Shown: piece by piece, positions 11,570 to 22,436 of the stretch
How positions within the stretch are numbered: the first letter of the stretch is position 1
How the letters are laid out: every line of letters starts with the position of its first letter
Origin: Bathynomus jamesi
Lineage: Eukaryota; Arthropoda; Malacostraca; Isopoda; Cirolanidae
Direction: 5' to 3'
DNA length: 64,000 bases
NCBI GenBank assembly: GCA_023014485.1
Contig: JAJOZX010005793.1
Location: 186,001-250,000, forward strand
Notes under the pieces: generated by a model
Seen by the model: only the letters and a program-made list of their open reading frames with translations
Told to the model about the DNA's origin: nothing
Database searches by the model: none
Program-made: the position numbers and the translations under genes

Positions 11570-12640
11570 TTTGCTGAAGTTTATCGTCACAAACTCTTAA
11601 TAAATCAGCTGAGAGTTCATCAAAACAGACAAAGATACGGGTCCTGATGACGTTTTGCCGACTGCCATAAAGGAATGGATTTTTGAATTTGTTCCTATTC
11701 TATCCAAACTCTTTTGCTTATGACTTCGTTCTTCTATATTTCCTTCTTCATGGAAGGATGCCAATATTCACCCATTCCTGGAGACTCTCACTCTACTACA
11801 TCTTATTGTATAAGATTATTTTTTATGCTGTATTTTTATTTATCATCATTTTTATATTTTCATTTAAGATCATTTTTAGTTAAAATATCGGTATTTCAGT
11901 ACAAAAAAAAAGTCAGCAATTACTGGGGCCCCTCATTTTTCTACACTGAGGATCCTATCATACCTTTTTATTCGGCATTGCCAATCACCAAAGATGGCTA
12001 TCATTCAGGTCCTTCAAGTTACATACCTATTCCCCCGACACCTGTCATTGGAAGACATTCGAAACTACTAATACCTAAATGCTCGTACACCTTGAAAAAA
12101 GGATACTTATTCACGACCGGTAGTCGCTCTATTCATTTCTCACACATTGAATATAACAGACAATAGATAAATGCGGTGAAACACACACTATAATACTGAA
12201 CATTTTGAAATCATTTAAAAGAGTGTGTCATCGTTCCCTTATTTCCAAACTTACTCCCTTTGGCCTTTCTTCCCTTCGTCTGTTCTGTTAAAACAAAGAA
12301 CGTGCATGGCGTATTGGATTGATTTCTTTATAACTTCCACTCAGTCGAATCTGGCATTCCTCAGCCATGGATTGTTCCAATAAATTAAGCCAGTCTGAGA
12401 AATGAAGAAAAGGGTGTAATGACGAGTTCGCTGTAAAATGTATTTCATATTATGTATTACCTCCCGTCTCAGCGCCCTCATTTGTAAGGAGGACGTAAAA
12501 CAGAGTTCCAACCAAACAATTCTTCAATGATCTGTCCTTGCACAATATTAATGACCGATCTGCTACAGCAAACGCCATCCATTCTTATGCTGATGACTCA
12601 AACCACAAAATACACATAAAAACTTGCCGATTGAAAAAGC
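11570..12640 (+). pseudogene. LINE reverse transcriptase remnant (jockey-like)
   Basis: In scattered frames on the plus strand there are, in order: a TDKDTGPDDVLPTAIKEW block (RT region before the fingers) at about 11617, a SSWKDANIHPF-like segment near 11745, an AISKLW-type block near 11910, KRVCHRSLISKLTPFGLSSL (equivalent of the DRVWHKSL motif) near 12215, and NDLSLHNI...AIHSYADDS with the catalytic YADD box near 12580. AT-rich insertions and stop codons separate the pieces. The order and spacing fit a single decayed LINE. A GFRR-type motif was not found. Confidence 0.7.
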
Positions 12641-12749
12641 TATAAAACTTATGTATGACTACATAAAGCATAACTATATTTACAAATAAAATGGCTTTCA
12701 ATATATGTAAAGTGGATTAAAAATCAATACGGAAAATGACATGAATATA

Positions 12750-13082
12750 CAGGGTGGCGCAAAAGTCGCGCATCATAGGAATTTTCAGTGTTGACTATAA
12801 TATATTATTTATTTCTTTTAGGTAGGGGATGGCTACGAAATTAACAATAGACGAGAGGATGAGCTTGGTTTTAATGTATAGAATACCAGGTACAACAAAT
12901 CAATGAATCGGTACAGAATTCATCGATTCATCGATTTGTTGTACCTGGTATTCCATACATTAAAATCAAGCTCACCCTCTCGTCTATTATTAATTTCGCA
13001 GCCATCCCCTATCTAAAAGAAAAAAAAAAAGATATAATCCACACTGAAAATTCCTATGATGCGCGACTTTTGCGCCACCCTG
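12750..13082. mobile_element. Foldback MITE derived from a mariner transposon
   Basis: 333 bp between TA dinucleotides. The ends are CAGGGTGGCGCAAAAGTCGC and its exact complement. The arms are about 155 bp long, and each arm carries the start of a mariner transposase: plus-strand ATG at 12829 encoding MATKLTIDERMSLVLMYRIP, and the mirrored minus-strand copy starting MAAKLIIDERVSLILMY. So the element is two 5' ends of one transposon joined head to head. Confidence 0.9.
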
Positions 13083-13255
13083 TATTTAGAAAAAATTTAA
13101 TACAAGTTATTTGTTTTTAAAATATTTACACTCATTGTAATAACTATGTATTAAAAGTTATATTATTTTGTTTATTTAAGAAAATATAATTTAGACAATT
13201 TATTTTTGTTCTTTTTTAATATGAACAATATTAGACATTTATTTATTTCAAAGTA

Positions 13256-13540
13256 CAGGGTGGGCAAAAAGTCTGGACACCCCCTCTTATGTAAAAACTA
13301 GATATGTAAATATCTTGAAGGGGTACCCAGAAATCTTGCTCACCCTTTCAAAGTGTTGTAAATTTTGTGTGTTTGATTTGGTAATTATGCAGCTAAGGGG
13401 CGTCGCCGAGTTCGGTGATAATTTCTTTTTCTGCATGTTTTTTTCATGCTTTGTGTAGTAGATATTGTCAGTAGTTGTGGAATTAAGAAAAAACACCAGT
13501 TTTAAGGTGTTTTGTATAGACAAGTACCACTGCACAAATC
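13256..13540 (+). mobile_element. Solo mariner-like 5' end
   Basis: After a TA comes CAGGGTGGGCAAAAAGTCTG, a typical mariner terminal repeat, followed by about 250 bp of non-coding sequence. No right end is visible before the next repeat. Confidence 0.5.
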
Positions 13541-13627
13541 ACGAAAAAGTAGCAGAAAAAAACAAGAATTATCACCAAATAATGCAGAAAAAAACAATAA
13601 TTATCACCAATTAAATAACTAAGGTTA

Positions 13628-13826
13628 ATTGAATGCCCGGTTAGGCCAATTGAATGCCCGGTTAGGCCAATTGAATGCCCGGTTAGGTCAACTGTACGCC
13701 CTTGACGATTGGTTAGGTTAAGTCGTGATATTTTCGTTAAAACTAACGAAAATATCATGACTTAACCCAACCAATCGTCAAGGGCGTACAGTTGACCTAA
13801 CCAGGCATTCAATTGACCGGGGCCAA
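13628..13826. mobile_element. Foldback MITE, GGCATTCAATTGACC-type ends
   Basis: A palindrome centred at about 13740 with the shared core (TCAAGGGCGTACAGTTGACC) but a different outer block. The block TTGAATGCCCGGTTAGGCCAA is present three times in tandem in the left arm (13628-13690) and once in the right. Related arms occur at 42412-42508 and 45790-45950. Confidence 0.75.
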
Positions 13827-13832
13827 CTCACA

Positions 13833-14308
13833 AGTAGATAGATCACAGCACTGCATTATCACATGCTCACACTACAACAATAATTTTAAAAATAACGATG
13901 AACTTCGATATAATTAAGATTGCAAGTTTCGCACATCATGTTGCAATCCAGACTGAGAAATGGCGCAATTTTAAACCTGGGATAGAGTCAGGTTTAAATT
14001 TGATTGGCTGGATGACATCACGAGAGCGCTTGTCGTTTGGTGATTGGTTGACGTCCGCCATGTTGATCATGGCGGCGATAGCGACAAATTCGAATTTTTT
14101 CTAACATAATTTCCTCAAACTTCACAATAAAATTATATTTCTCCAGGAAATAATTAATTGTAATGTGATGTACATATATTTCTAAAGTCGAAAAGGGTAG
14201 TGTATGTTTATAAAGCCGCGACGCCGCTTAGTTGCATAACAGCCTTTGATTTTTCGTTTGTATAAGAACCCAATTGTAATGCTTTTAGAAAGCAAACTGG
14301 AAAATTTG
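13833..14308. other. No gene recognised
   Basis: A relatively GC-rich patch at 13990-14090 (GCCATGTTGATCATGGCGGC is a short palindrome) lies in a 68-codon frame with no recognisable motif. Confidence 0.4.
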
Positions 14309-14509
14309 AATCACCTGAAGATCAGGGCCCCAGCCTTCTTTAGTTAGCTTTATGAGGCTAACTAACGAAAATATCACAACGTAACCTAACCAATCGTCAA
14401 GGGCTTACAGTTGGCCTAACGATTGGTTAGGTTAAGTCGTGATATTTCCGTTAGTTAGCCTTATAAGGCTAACTAACGAAGGCTGGGGGCCCTGATCTTC
14501 AAATGATCC
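14309..14509. mobile_element. Foldback MITE (RGATCACC ends), complete copy
   Basis: Same family as 7350-7547. The left end is AATCACCTGAAGATCAGGGC and the right end GCCCTGATCTTCAAATGATCC. The core and both arms are present. I could not make out a convincing target duplication. Confidence 0.8.
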
Positions 14510-14607
14510 AAAGATCGGTTGTACGAGGAATGAAACTATTGTTTGCTAGAACTGAAACAATTAAAAAAATAGAAAACAAAAGAAACATAACCCCAATCAG
14601 TAACAGA

Positions 14608-14610
14608 CAC

Positions 14611-14653
<43 letters not shown>

Positions 14654-14940
14654 ATATGAAAAGACATTTTTAAGGAAGTCTGAATATACAATTTATTCCA
14701 GCGAAAATTGTCGTATTTTCATTCCCCAAAATTCACATTTATTTGAGAATGAAGTAATCTTATAAGTCAAACTGATAAAATATTACGCTTAAATTATCGG
14801 TATTTTTATCATAAAAGAAATTAATATTTAGTTATAATATTATATTCGAAAGAAAAACTTTCATTCTGATAAATCTCCTTTTATGCTCATTTGCATACGC
14901 TAATGTATTTAGGAAGAAATTCATATACTGAAATGAAAAA

Positions 14941-14974
<34 letters not shown>

Positions 14975-15071
14975 TTTCGACATGGCAACCTCAAAAATAT
15001 TTAGACTTGTTGAACATACGAATCTTTTAATATTTATATGTAAAAAACATTTATTTTCCCTTTGAATATTC

Positions 15072-15153
<82 letters not shown>
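14608..15153. repeat. Microsatellite cluster with dispersed repeat member 3
   Basis: (CA)n lies at 14608-14651, (TA)n at 14947-14973, (TC)n at 15073-15117 and (TA)n at 15120-15153. Between them, 14870-15070 is a diverged member of the repeat seen at 10336. Confidence 0.75.
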
Positions 15154-15158
<5 letters not shown>

Positions 15159-15932
15159 CGAAATTGTTCATGAAAAGCGTTGAAACATATTTAAAAGGTT
15201 GATCGCATAAATAAACAAGTTGAATAAAACCTTAAGACATTGATTCCCACAAACGAAATTGCAATTTTGTGTGGTAGGCAGCCAATATGCCTTAGAGGCC
15301 GTGCGGATTCGCAGTTAGATCCTGCACCAGCAGATATAATGAAGAAACTTTTAAAGCGGTGTTATGAGAAAGGGCCACGAATGATGGATTTCTTCCTGAG
15401 CACTTGGTTAGTTATGCAGCCAATATTTTTTTCCCCTAAACTCAAAAGAAAGTGGTTGGAAGTTGCCGGAAACTAACGTAATAGATTAGCCACAATATGA
15501 ATTCACATAAATTTACTCCCCACACATACACATTAATGGCTGATCAGACAACGAATGTACATTATAAGTGGTATTGAAAAAATGTTTTGGTGTGAGGTAG
15601 ATTGACAAACAAGAGTGGAGAAGTTTCATAGAGATTTTTGTGCGTGGATGGAACGTGACAAATGTGTTACTTGAAAATATTGTAGAATTAGGTTCCAAAA
15701 TTTAGGACTGTGATAAGATTGCTTCCACTTTTGGAGAATATAAAAAAGTATATAGTCTGTCATGCAGGATATTTATCTTGAAATAATTCACATCTAATGA
15801 GTCCTCACACTCTGTTTAAAGCTTCTTCATGCGGAACCATTAACACTGCTATGGCACATTTAATGTCAGATTAGCTTTTGCATTTCAGAGTGAATTTCAA
15901 ATATAAAAATTTAAATGGGTGTATATATACTG

Positions 15933-15976
<44 letters not shown>

Positions 15977-15980
15977 TTTT
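15154..15980. other. Unassigned; possible weak hAT traces
   Basis: A 78-codon plus-strand frame at 15240-15476 has no motif I recognise. At about 15534 the frame ALMADQTTNV resembles the first-aspartate block of hAT transposases (ADETTDV), but the following frames are broken. (TA)n follows at 15935-15967. Confidence 0.3.
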
Positions 15981-16580
15981 AACTGCAAACAACACACAGT
16001 ATAATTAATGTAAAGAACGACGCTTGTATAGAAGAACGTTCCGCACAAGATGAGGAGGAAGAACGAACAAATGAAAAATGAGGTAACCACCCGGGAATCG
16101 AACCCGAGATCTTCCGATTGCCGGTCAGATATGCTATCCACTACACCATGGACCTCGATTGATCAGAAGTCGTAATTCTCCTACATACGAGCAGAAACCA
16201 ATGCCCTGAGGGGCCACCTCCCGCATGCCGCACATATATACATTTTAACTGCAAACAACACAGTATAATTAATGTAAAGAACGACGCGGAACGTTCTTCT
16301 ATACAAGCGTCGTTCTTTACATTAATTATACTGTGTGTTGTTTGCAGTTAAAATGTATATATGTGCGGCATGCGAAGGGTGCCCCCTCAGGCATTGGTTT
16401 CTGCTCGTATGTATGAGAATTATGACTTCTGATCAATCGAGGCCCATGGTGTAGTGGATAGATAGCATATCTGACCGGCAATCGGAAGATCCCGGGTGGT
16501 TACCTCATTTTTCATTTGTTCGTTCTCCCTCCTCATCTTGTGCGGAACGTTCTTCTATACAAGCGTCGTTCTTTACATAT
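15981..16580. repeat. Inverted pair of tRNA-derived (SINE-like) repeats
   Basis: Two ~300-bp units face each other and meet at about 16286. In the left unit (minus strand, 16152-16084) a tRNA-like segment starts TCCATGGTGTAGTGGATAGC (box A) and has GGGTTCGATTCC (box B). A five-pair anticodon-like stem with a seven-base loop can be drawn. The acceptor ends do not pair (GTCCATG against GTGGTTAC), so this is not a working tRNA. In the right unit (plus strand, from about 16445) box B is deleted, leaving GATCCCGGGTGG. The surrounding unit (AACTGCAAACAACAC...) is shared. Confidence 0.75.
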
Positions 16581-17308
16581 AATATATATATACGTTTTTC
16601 AGGGCCAACAATTATTACAGATACCCAAACACAGCCACTGAACGCCCTTAATTCTGTAAAATAAATTTTATTCTTCAGTGTATAGTCTTTTGAGAGTGAT
16701 GGCAACACCGACTGAGCCTCATTTCTCTTCTTTACGACGAATGAAAACTGGGGAAAAAAGGCATAACAGAGGCTATCACTTTGGCCGCAACGCTTTTAAC
16801 AACCCATTCACGAGGTAATAACGTCAACCGCATGAAATTTTAAATGGGAAACCAATCTTAGAACAACTCTCCAACTTACAATTTCATTGTTTTCATCATA
16901 ATACCCAATCTTGTTGCCAGAAAGTGCGAGATAACTTGCGACACAATTAGTTGTATGTATTTTATATGGATGACATCATACAAACTAATGATTTTCCTTA
17001 CTTTAATAGACCTCTATCAAATGTACACTACGCTGTAAACTCACTCTCACGTCTCAAACTAGGAAGTGACCTTCGCCTCCCACCGCCTCAAAAAAAAATT
17101 CCTCTATATTTATTTATTTATTTATTCATAACGAAACATTCAGTGCGATATATACCCCTCGTAAAAGGGGAGTCAAAAGTCTATACTCACAGGTTGCTTT
17201 GTTTTTGTACTTTATATCTGACTTAATCCTCTTACATGCAAAACTAACTCGATCCTCTCCTGCGGGTGTGGACTTGTTCGTATCAGACATTGCTTCATAC
17301 TACCCTGA
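16581..17308. other. No gene recognised
   Basis: Unique-looking sequence with short frames only. Confidence 0.45.
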
Positions 17309-17363
<55 letters not shown>

Positions 17364-17378
17364 GTGTGTGTGTGTGTT

Positions 17379-17432
<54 letters not shown>
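17309..17432. repeat. (TA)n-(GT)n-(TA)n microsatellite
   Basis: About 25 TA units, a short GT/TG block and again about 25 TA units. Three transposons follow within 60 bp to 3.7 kb, each flanked by TA. Confidence 0.95.
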
Positions 17433-17436
<4 letters not shown>

Positions 17437-17487
17437 ACTCTCGAACTGTGGCACTCCGAATGCACAAATGCAGAATATATATATATA

Positions 17488-18401
17488 CAGGGCGTCCCAA
17501 AAAAGTGTATACACACTTTAACAGCTGATAGCTCAATTGATGTTTCTTTCTTTCCAAGTTAAACCCATTAGAATTAATAATGGCAGTCAGACTAAGCTTA
17601 GCTTTGAACAAAGGAAATTCATTCTAAAATGCTACTGGAAGTGTGAAAACGCAGTTGAAGTGCAAAGACAGTTTAGGAGGGAGTTTCAAACAGATCCACC
17701 AACGCGACTTACCATCACTCGAATTAGAGATAAGTTTGAAGCAGATGGAACTGTTCAGAATGTCCACAAGAAGCGTTCCGGAAGACCACGGACATCGACA
17801 AGCCCCACAAAGCAAGAAAGAGTACTGGAAACGTATCACCAAAGTCCAAGAAAATCTGTGCGGCAAGCGAGTCGTGAGGTAGGAATTTCAGAATCGTCTG
17901 TCCAACGCATTTTGAAGCGCTGTCAATGGAAAAGTTACATTCCAAGATTAGTCCATGATATTAATGAAGATGATGATCCGGACCGAAGAGTGGAGTATTG
18001 CGAGTGGTACTTGGCACGATGTGGATGTGGATTGGACGAAGGGGTTTCGTAGAATACCCTCCGCGTTCACCAGACCTCACACCACTAGACTTTTTTTTAT
18101 GGGGATACTTAAAAGACAAAGTCTACGCTATAAAACCTGCAACAGTCGCTGAATTGAGAGCAGCCATTGAACGAGAATGCACACAAATACCAAACGAAAT
18201 GTTTCGTGATGTTTGCGATTCCATTGCTTCGCGTTATCAGCAGTGCCTGGACCAGAACGGACGTCAGTTTGAAAACAGGCGTTGACAAAACAATTAAATA
18301 ATGTCTGTAGATTCTATTACATTTTGAAAATGAAATGTATTTTAATAAACACTGCCTTTATAAGTATTTAAAGTGTGTATACATTTTTTTGGGACGCCCT
18401 G
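17488..18401 (+). mobile_element. Mariner-like transposon, internally deleted
   Basis: The ends are CAGGGCGTCCCAAAAAAGTG and its complement CGTCCCAAAAAA..., with TA on both sides (17486-17487 and 18402-18403). It is 914 bp long, against about 1.2-1.3 kb for full elements of this type (compare 36627-37850). The missing part is the middle of the transposase. Confidence 0.92.
17537..18285 (+). pseudogene. Mariner transposase lacking its catalytic centre
   Basis: The N-terminal DNA-binding half is intact in one frame (17537 to about 18020): [20 protein letters not shown], the RSGRPRTST linker between the two helix-turn-helix domains, and [13 protein letters not shown], to [13 protein letters not shown]. 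The C-terminal part resumes in another frame at [20 protein letters not shown] and ends at NGRQFENRR. The join at about 18020-18030 removes roughly 130 residues, including the first two catalytic aspartates. The remaining TPLD aspartate is the third. The product could bind the terminal repeats but could not cut DNA. A repressor role is only speculation. Confidence 0.88.
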
Positions 18402-18411
18402 TATATATACA

Positions 18412-19299
18412 CAGGCCCGGATTTAGCTATAGGTGAACTAGGCGATCGCCTAGGGCCTCGCGCCAAAGGGGGCCTCGCTCAAGCCGTTTTGCGCGTTCTG
18501 TTCAAGTGATATTAATGATTTAGAACTCTATGAAGAACTTAAAGTACTTTGCAGGTTTATACCTGAGAAAACAGATCTCGGAAATGCCCCTGTTTATATA
18601 GTGCAAAAACAACTAAGTGAGATTTATCCTAATGTTTATGTTGCACTTCGAATAGTATTAACCATCCCAGTTACTGTTGCTTCGGCTGAAAGAAGTTTCT
18701 CGCCTCTCAAACTTATTAAAACATATTTGCGTTCCACCATGTCTCAAGCGAGATTGCAATCATTAGCTATGTTATCAATAGAAAACGATATAACAAATTC
18801 ATTAGATTATTCTCAATTAATTGAAGAGTTTAGCTCGAAGAAAAGTAGAAAAGCATTGCTGTAATATTCAAGGAGCATCTGAACTAAATATTAAAGCATT
18901 AATATTTAGCCTGATAAGTCGATCGCTCACTATTATAAAAAATGAAATGTCAACATCTCTTATACATCACATATGAAAAACGTTTATATACTATGGAAAG
19001 TCATTACCTATAATATTATATAAATCTTAGAAATCATTGTCTTATATTTTCGATACAAATCGTGATTCATATTATAATTTATACTTATTTGTATGGTTTA
19101 TTTATATTTCTTATACAATTTCCATGCGTGATTATTTTGGTTTGGTTTAATTTTTAAGTGCTGGCATAGTTCTGTCTATGCGGGATTCTAATATTGCTGG
19201 TATAGTACCGATAATTAAGTCCATATTTTCATATATATAGCCTAGGGCCCGCAATTTCTAGATCTGCCTAGGGCCTCGCAACTTCTAGATCCGGCCCTG
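18412..19299 (+). mobile_element. hAT transposon, internally deleted
   Basis: The ends are CAGGCCCGGATTTAG and CTAGATCCGGCCCTG, and sub-terminal GGGCCTCG blocks are repeated at both ends. The flanks are TATATACA and TATATATA, compatible with an 8-bp duplication but inside TA repeats. The interior keeps only the last part of a transposase. It sits 10 bp after the preceding mariner and just before the next one. Confidence 0.85.
18505..18864 (+). pseudogene. hAT transposase C-terminal (dimerisation) domain
   Basis: The frame is open from about 18505 to the stop at 18862-18864. It carries the hATC signature: LRIVLTIPVTVASAERSFSP followed by LIKTYLRSTMSQARLQSLAM and LSIE. This domain mediates dimerisation and part of the catalytic fold. 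The catalytic D, D and the zinc-finger N-terminus are absent, so this is a fragment of what is normally a 600-800-residue protein. No in-frame ATG is present at the start, so it is unlikely to be translated alone. Confidence 0.9.
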
Positions 19300-19305
19300 T
19301 ATATA

Positions 19306-21089
19306 TACCATATGTCCCACAAAAAAGTACACCCAACTTTAGATTGTACTAACTCCTCCAAAAATTGAGATATTTCGGATCTGTTTGTTTGATTTAATAT
19401 AGCAAATTATTCTTTGTTAACGTTCAAATTTATTCATGTTTAAACGATTTAGTGTTTAAGCATCTGCTTTTAACTGAAGGGTACAGCAAAATGGGTTGCG
19501 CGGAATGATCATTTCTCCCAGCCAGATAGCTCCTCTTGCTTTAACCAATGTGCTACTTTTTACGTCGAAGGATATTGCAAATATTTTTTTTAAATAATTT
19601 CGAACTTTTGTATCTAAGATACGAGTCATACATATAAATGAAGAATCTGAATTGCTAAATTTATAAATAACTTTGAAACCCTCATCATGCAGTTTACACG
19701 AAGGCAGCGCGCTCTCATGGTCACAATTTATCTGCAAACTAAAAGCTTAAAACAAGTTCAGAATACCTTCGAACTGCAATTTCCCGATAGAGCTTCTCCA
19801 ACTAAACATACAATTTTGAAGAATGTTCGGAAATACAAAGAAGAAGGAACGGTCCTCAATTTGAACAAAGGACGTTCAGGTCATCCGAAGACGGCAAGAA
19901 CAGACGAGAACATTCAGCATGTTCGGCATTTATTAGAGAGACATCCAAAAGTGTCCACCAGGCGAAATGGTACAGAACTCTCACGCATGTCATTTCATCG
20001 AATAGTTCGTGAGGACTTGAATTTGTACCCATACAGAATGGAAATTCGACATCAACTCATTGAAGGAGATCTACCTCGCCGCCTAAGATTTGCCCAGTGG
20101 TTTCTTGAAAAACCAGAAAGATTCACGGAACAATTAGTGGTTGGAGATGAGGCGGCCTTTTTTATGAATGGTCTAGTGAACAGACAAATCTGCCGTCAGT
20201 ATGCACCAAAAAATCATCCACCTGACAATCATATCTACGAAAAGAATAACTCTAGATAAAAACTGTCTCTCTGGGTAGGACTGTGCGGTAATGGAGCGGT
20301 AATTGACCCGGTCTTTTACGATGGTAATCTAAATGGTGAAGCTTACCTAGAAATGATAGACCGAGAAATCCTTCCACAAATACGTATTACTTATGGAAAC
20401 CGATTTAATCGTATTTGTGGGTGCAAGACGGAGCTCCTGCTCACAGGAGAGTTATTGTGAAGGAACGCTTGCAGGAAGTCTTCCACCAAAGAGTAATTGC
20501 TACAGGCCATGACATTGAATGGCCTCCCAGAAGCCCTGACTTGACCCCGTGTGATTACTTTTTATGGGGGTCATTTGAAAAATAGAGTATTTGCATCACA
20601 ACCTATCAATTTAAATGATTTGAGGACTCGCATCACAGCTGAAATCAACTTGTTAAAAGACAATCCAGATCTTATCAAAAGAGTGATGGAGAAGATGAGA
20701 GCTCGACTCCAGATTTGTATCGATAGGAATGGCGGTCATGTTGAAAGAAAACGAAACTAAGAATAACTTTTGCAATAAGGAATAAAGAAAAATCTGCTTT
20801 GTATCTTATTAAAATTATGTTAAAGTATCTATTATTATGTATTTGTCTTTTCATTACATCGATAGCACACACGTTATTTTTTCATTGACCAATTTTGCGC
20901 AATCCATTTTGTTGTACCCTTCAGTTAAAAGCAGATGCTTAAACACTAAATCGTTTAAACATGAATAAATTTGAACGTTAACAAAGAATAATTTGCTATA
21001 TTAAATCAAACAAACAGATCCAAAATATCTCAATTTTTGGAGGAGTTAGTACAATCTAAAGTTGGGTGTACTTTTTTGTGGGACATTGG

Positions 21090-21093
<4 letters not shown>
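19306..21093 (+). mobile_element. Mariner-like transposon with ~190-bp terminal inverted repeats
   Basis: The terminal repeats start ATGTCCCACAAAAAAGTACA and extend about 190 bp on each side to GGGTACA.CAAAATG (left to about 19496, right from about 20903), with nearly perfect identity. Flanks are TA-rich. About 1.79 kb in all, longer than the classic mariners because of the long inverted repeats. Confidence 0.9.
19687..20760 (+). pseudogene. Mariner-like transposase, DD41D spacing, frameshifted
   Basis: The start ATG at 19687 gives MQFTRRQRALMVTIYLQTKS, a mariner-type first helix-turn-helix. RSGHPKTART is the linker. The first catalytic aspartate is in VVGDEAAFF (about 20145). A stop at 20257-20259 and frameshifts at about 20415 and 20565 break the frame. 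The second aspartate is in VQDGAPAH (codon 20427-20429) and the third in SPDLTPCDYFLWG (codon 20553-20555), with 41 residues between them. That spacing fits the DD41D (rosa-like) group of Tc1/mariner. The C-terminus ends NGGHVERKRN. The protein would cut and paste the element at TA, but this copy is inactive as written. Confidence 0.88.

Positions 21094-21154
<61 letters not shown>
21094..21154. repeat. (TG)n microsatellite
   Basis: About 28 uninterrupted TG units directly adjoin the right end of the mariner. Confidence 0.95.
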
Positions 21155-21157
<3 letters not shown>

Positions 21158-21416
21158 GTTAAACGTAAAATAAATACACAAATAAGTAAATAAATACATC
21201 TAATATTTAGTTTATATTTCAACCCAATCTCGGGAATAGAATTTTTTAGAAGGTCCTCAAAAGTGATTTGAAGTTGGTATTTTTTTGTGTGTATCTGATT
21301 GATTGAAGCGTTTGATACTGTTGCCTGCCTAATTTGTCATTTTATTAATATGTTATTCGTTATTAATTGAATTTATTTTATATTAATATTTAATATTACT
21401 GAACTAAGTATTTATT

Positions 21417-21880
21417 GGGGAATCGGATCTTTTCCGTTTGACTGCCGCCATTGAAACATAATTAAACTTTTTGTATTTTGTATTTTAACTGAAATGTCTT
21501 GATGATACAAAATAAGTTACTTTATAAAAATGCTTTTCTTAATTTCCCCTTCAAATTTTGTTTCCTATAAACAATTTTAATTACTTTCAAGATCCATGCT
21601 TAATTTTTAAGTTTTAATCGTGTACTCAGAAAAATAAGGGGATCACCTGAAGATCAGGGCCTCCAGCCTTCTTTAGTTAGCTTTATAAGGCTAACTAACA
21701 AAAATATCACGACCTAACCTAACCAATCGTGAAGGTCGTACAGTTGACCTAACGATTGGTTAGGTTAGGTCGTGATATTTTCGTTAGTTAGCCTTATAAG
21801 GCTAAGTAAAGAAGGCTGGGGGCACTCACCTCTTATGTTTCAATGGCGGCAGTCAAACGGAAAAGATCCGGGGAATCTAT
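21417..21880. repeat. Inverted repeat enclosing a foldback MITE
   Basis: A block containing CGGATCTTTTCCGTTTGACT and GCCGCCATTGAAACATAA at about 21424-21463 is repeated in reverse complement at 21832-21876. Between them lie AT-rich DNA and a foldback MITE (21640-21826), whose right end is lost at the junction with the outer arm. Confidence 0.75.
21640..21826. mobile_element. Foldback MITE (RGATCACC ends), right end truncated
   Basis: Begins GGATCACCTGAAGATCAGGG, keeps the palindromic core (here TCGTGAAGGTCGTACAG) and the right arm as far as GAAGGCTGGGGGCAC. Confidence 0.8.
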
Positions 21881-21957
21881 TACACACATGAGCGCTGTGA
21901 GCGCGTACACAATTTGTTATGGTTCATTGTTATTATTTTTGTTCTATATATATATAT

Positions 21958-22355
21958 AGTGGTTAGCATTGCTGATTACGAATCCAGCCGCCCCGGGATC
22001 GGGACCCAGTGACGGCAGGCAGCGCGCAGCAAACCCTAGCTGTTCATCCTTCCACACAATAAAAATTGGTAGTTTAGTGGTTAAGACGCTGGGCTGCTGA
22101 TTGGGAGGTCGTGAGATTGAGTCCGGGCGAGGACTTTGTAATTTCTGACCGGCCGTGGTGGGACGTGGTTCGGATTCCATGTTAAACTGCGGGTCTAAAG
22201 TGGAATGACAAGCTTGAACTTCGTCAGAATGAACAATTCGTGCGGAAGCAAAACCAAAGTTAACCAAGGTTTTATGCCTTACCTTATGAACCTCATGTTA
22301 TTTCGTGCATTGGTCTCTCTTCACACGGAGGTCAAGCTGGTGGCCCCGCCTCTAC
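21958..22355 (+). repeat. Two-headed tRNA-derived SINE, plus copy
   Basis: First head: TAGTGGTTAGCATTGCTGAT...CGGGATCGGGACCC. Second head: GGTAGTTTAGTGGTTAAGAC...GTGAGATTGAGTCC and a later GTGGTTCGGATTCC. These are two successive box A/box B-like pairs. The tail GAACTTCGTCAGAATGAACA matches the inverted copy at 24459-24740. Degenerate. Confidence 0.65.
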
Positions 22356-22372
22356 TATATATATATATTATA

Positions 22373-22434
<62 letters not shown>
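22356..22434. repeat. (TA)n microsatellite
   Basis: TA repeats with a few interruptions, ending at 22434. Confidence 0.9.

Positions 22435-22436
<2 letters not shown>

Noticed and set aside
15240..15476. 78-codon frame considered as a small gene
   Set aside because: No recognisable motif or splice context, and it is flanked by microsatellites and a weak hAT trace.
16084..16152. Minus-strand tRNA-like sequence that could be a real tRNA gene
   Set aside because: The acceptor ends do not pair and the segment is embedded in a repeated unit, so it is a tRNA-derived repeat.
17199..17611. Several frames encoding long IYIYIY and THTH runs on both strands
   Set aside because: They are translations of (TA)n and (GT)n microsatellites.
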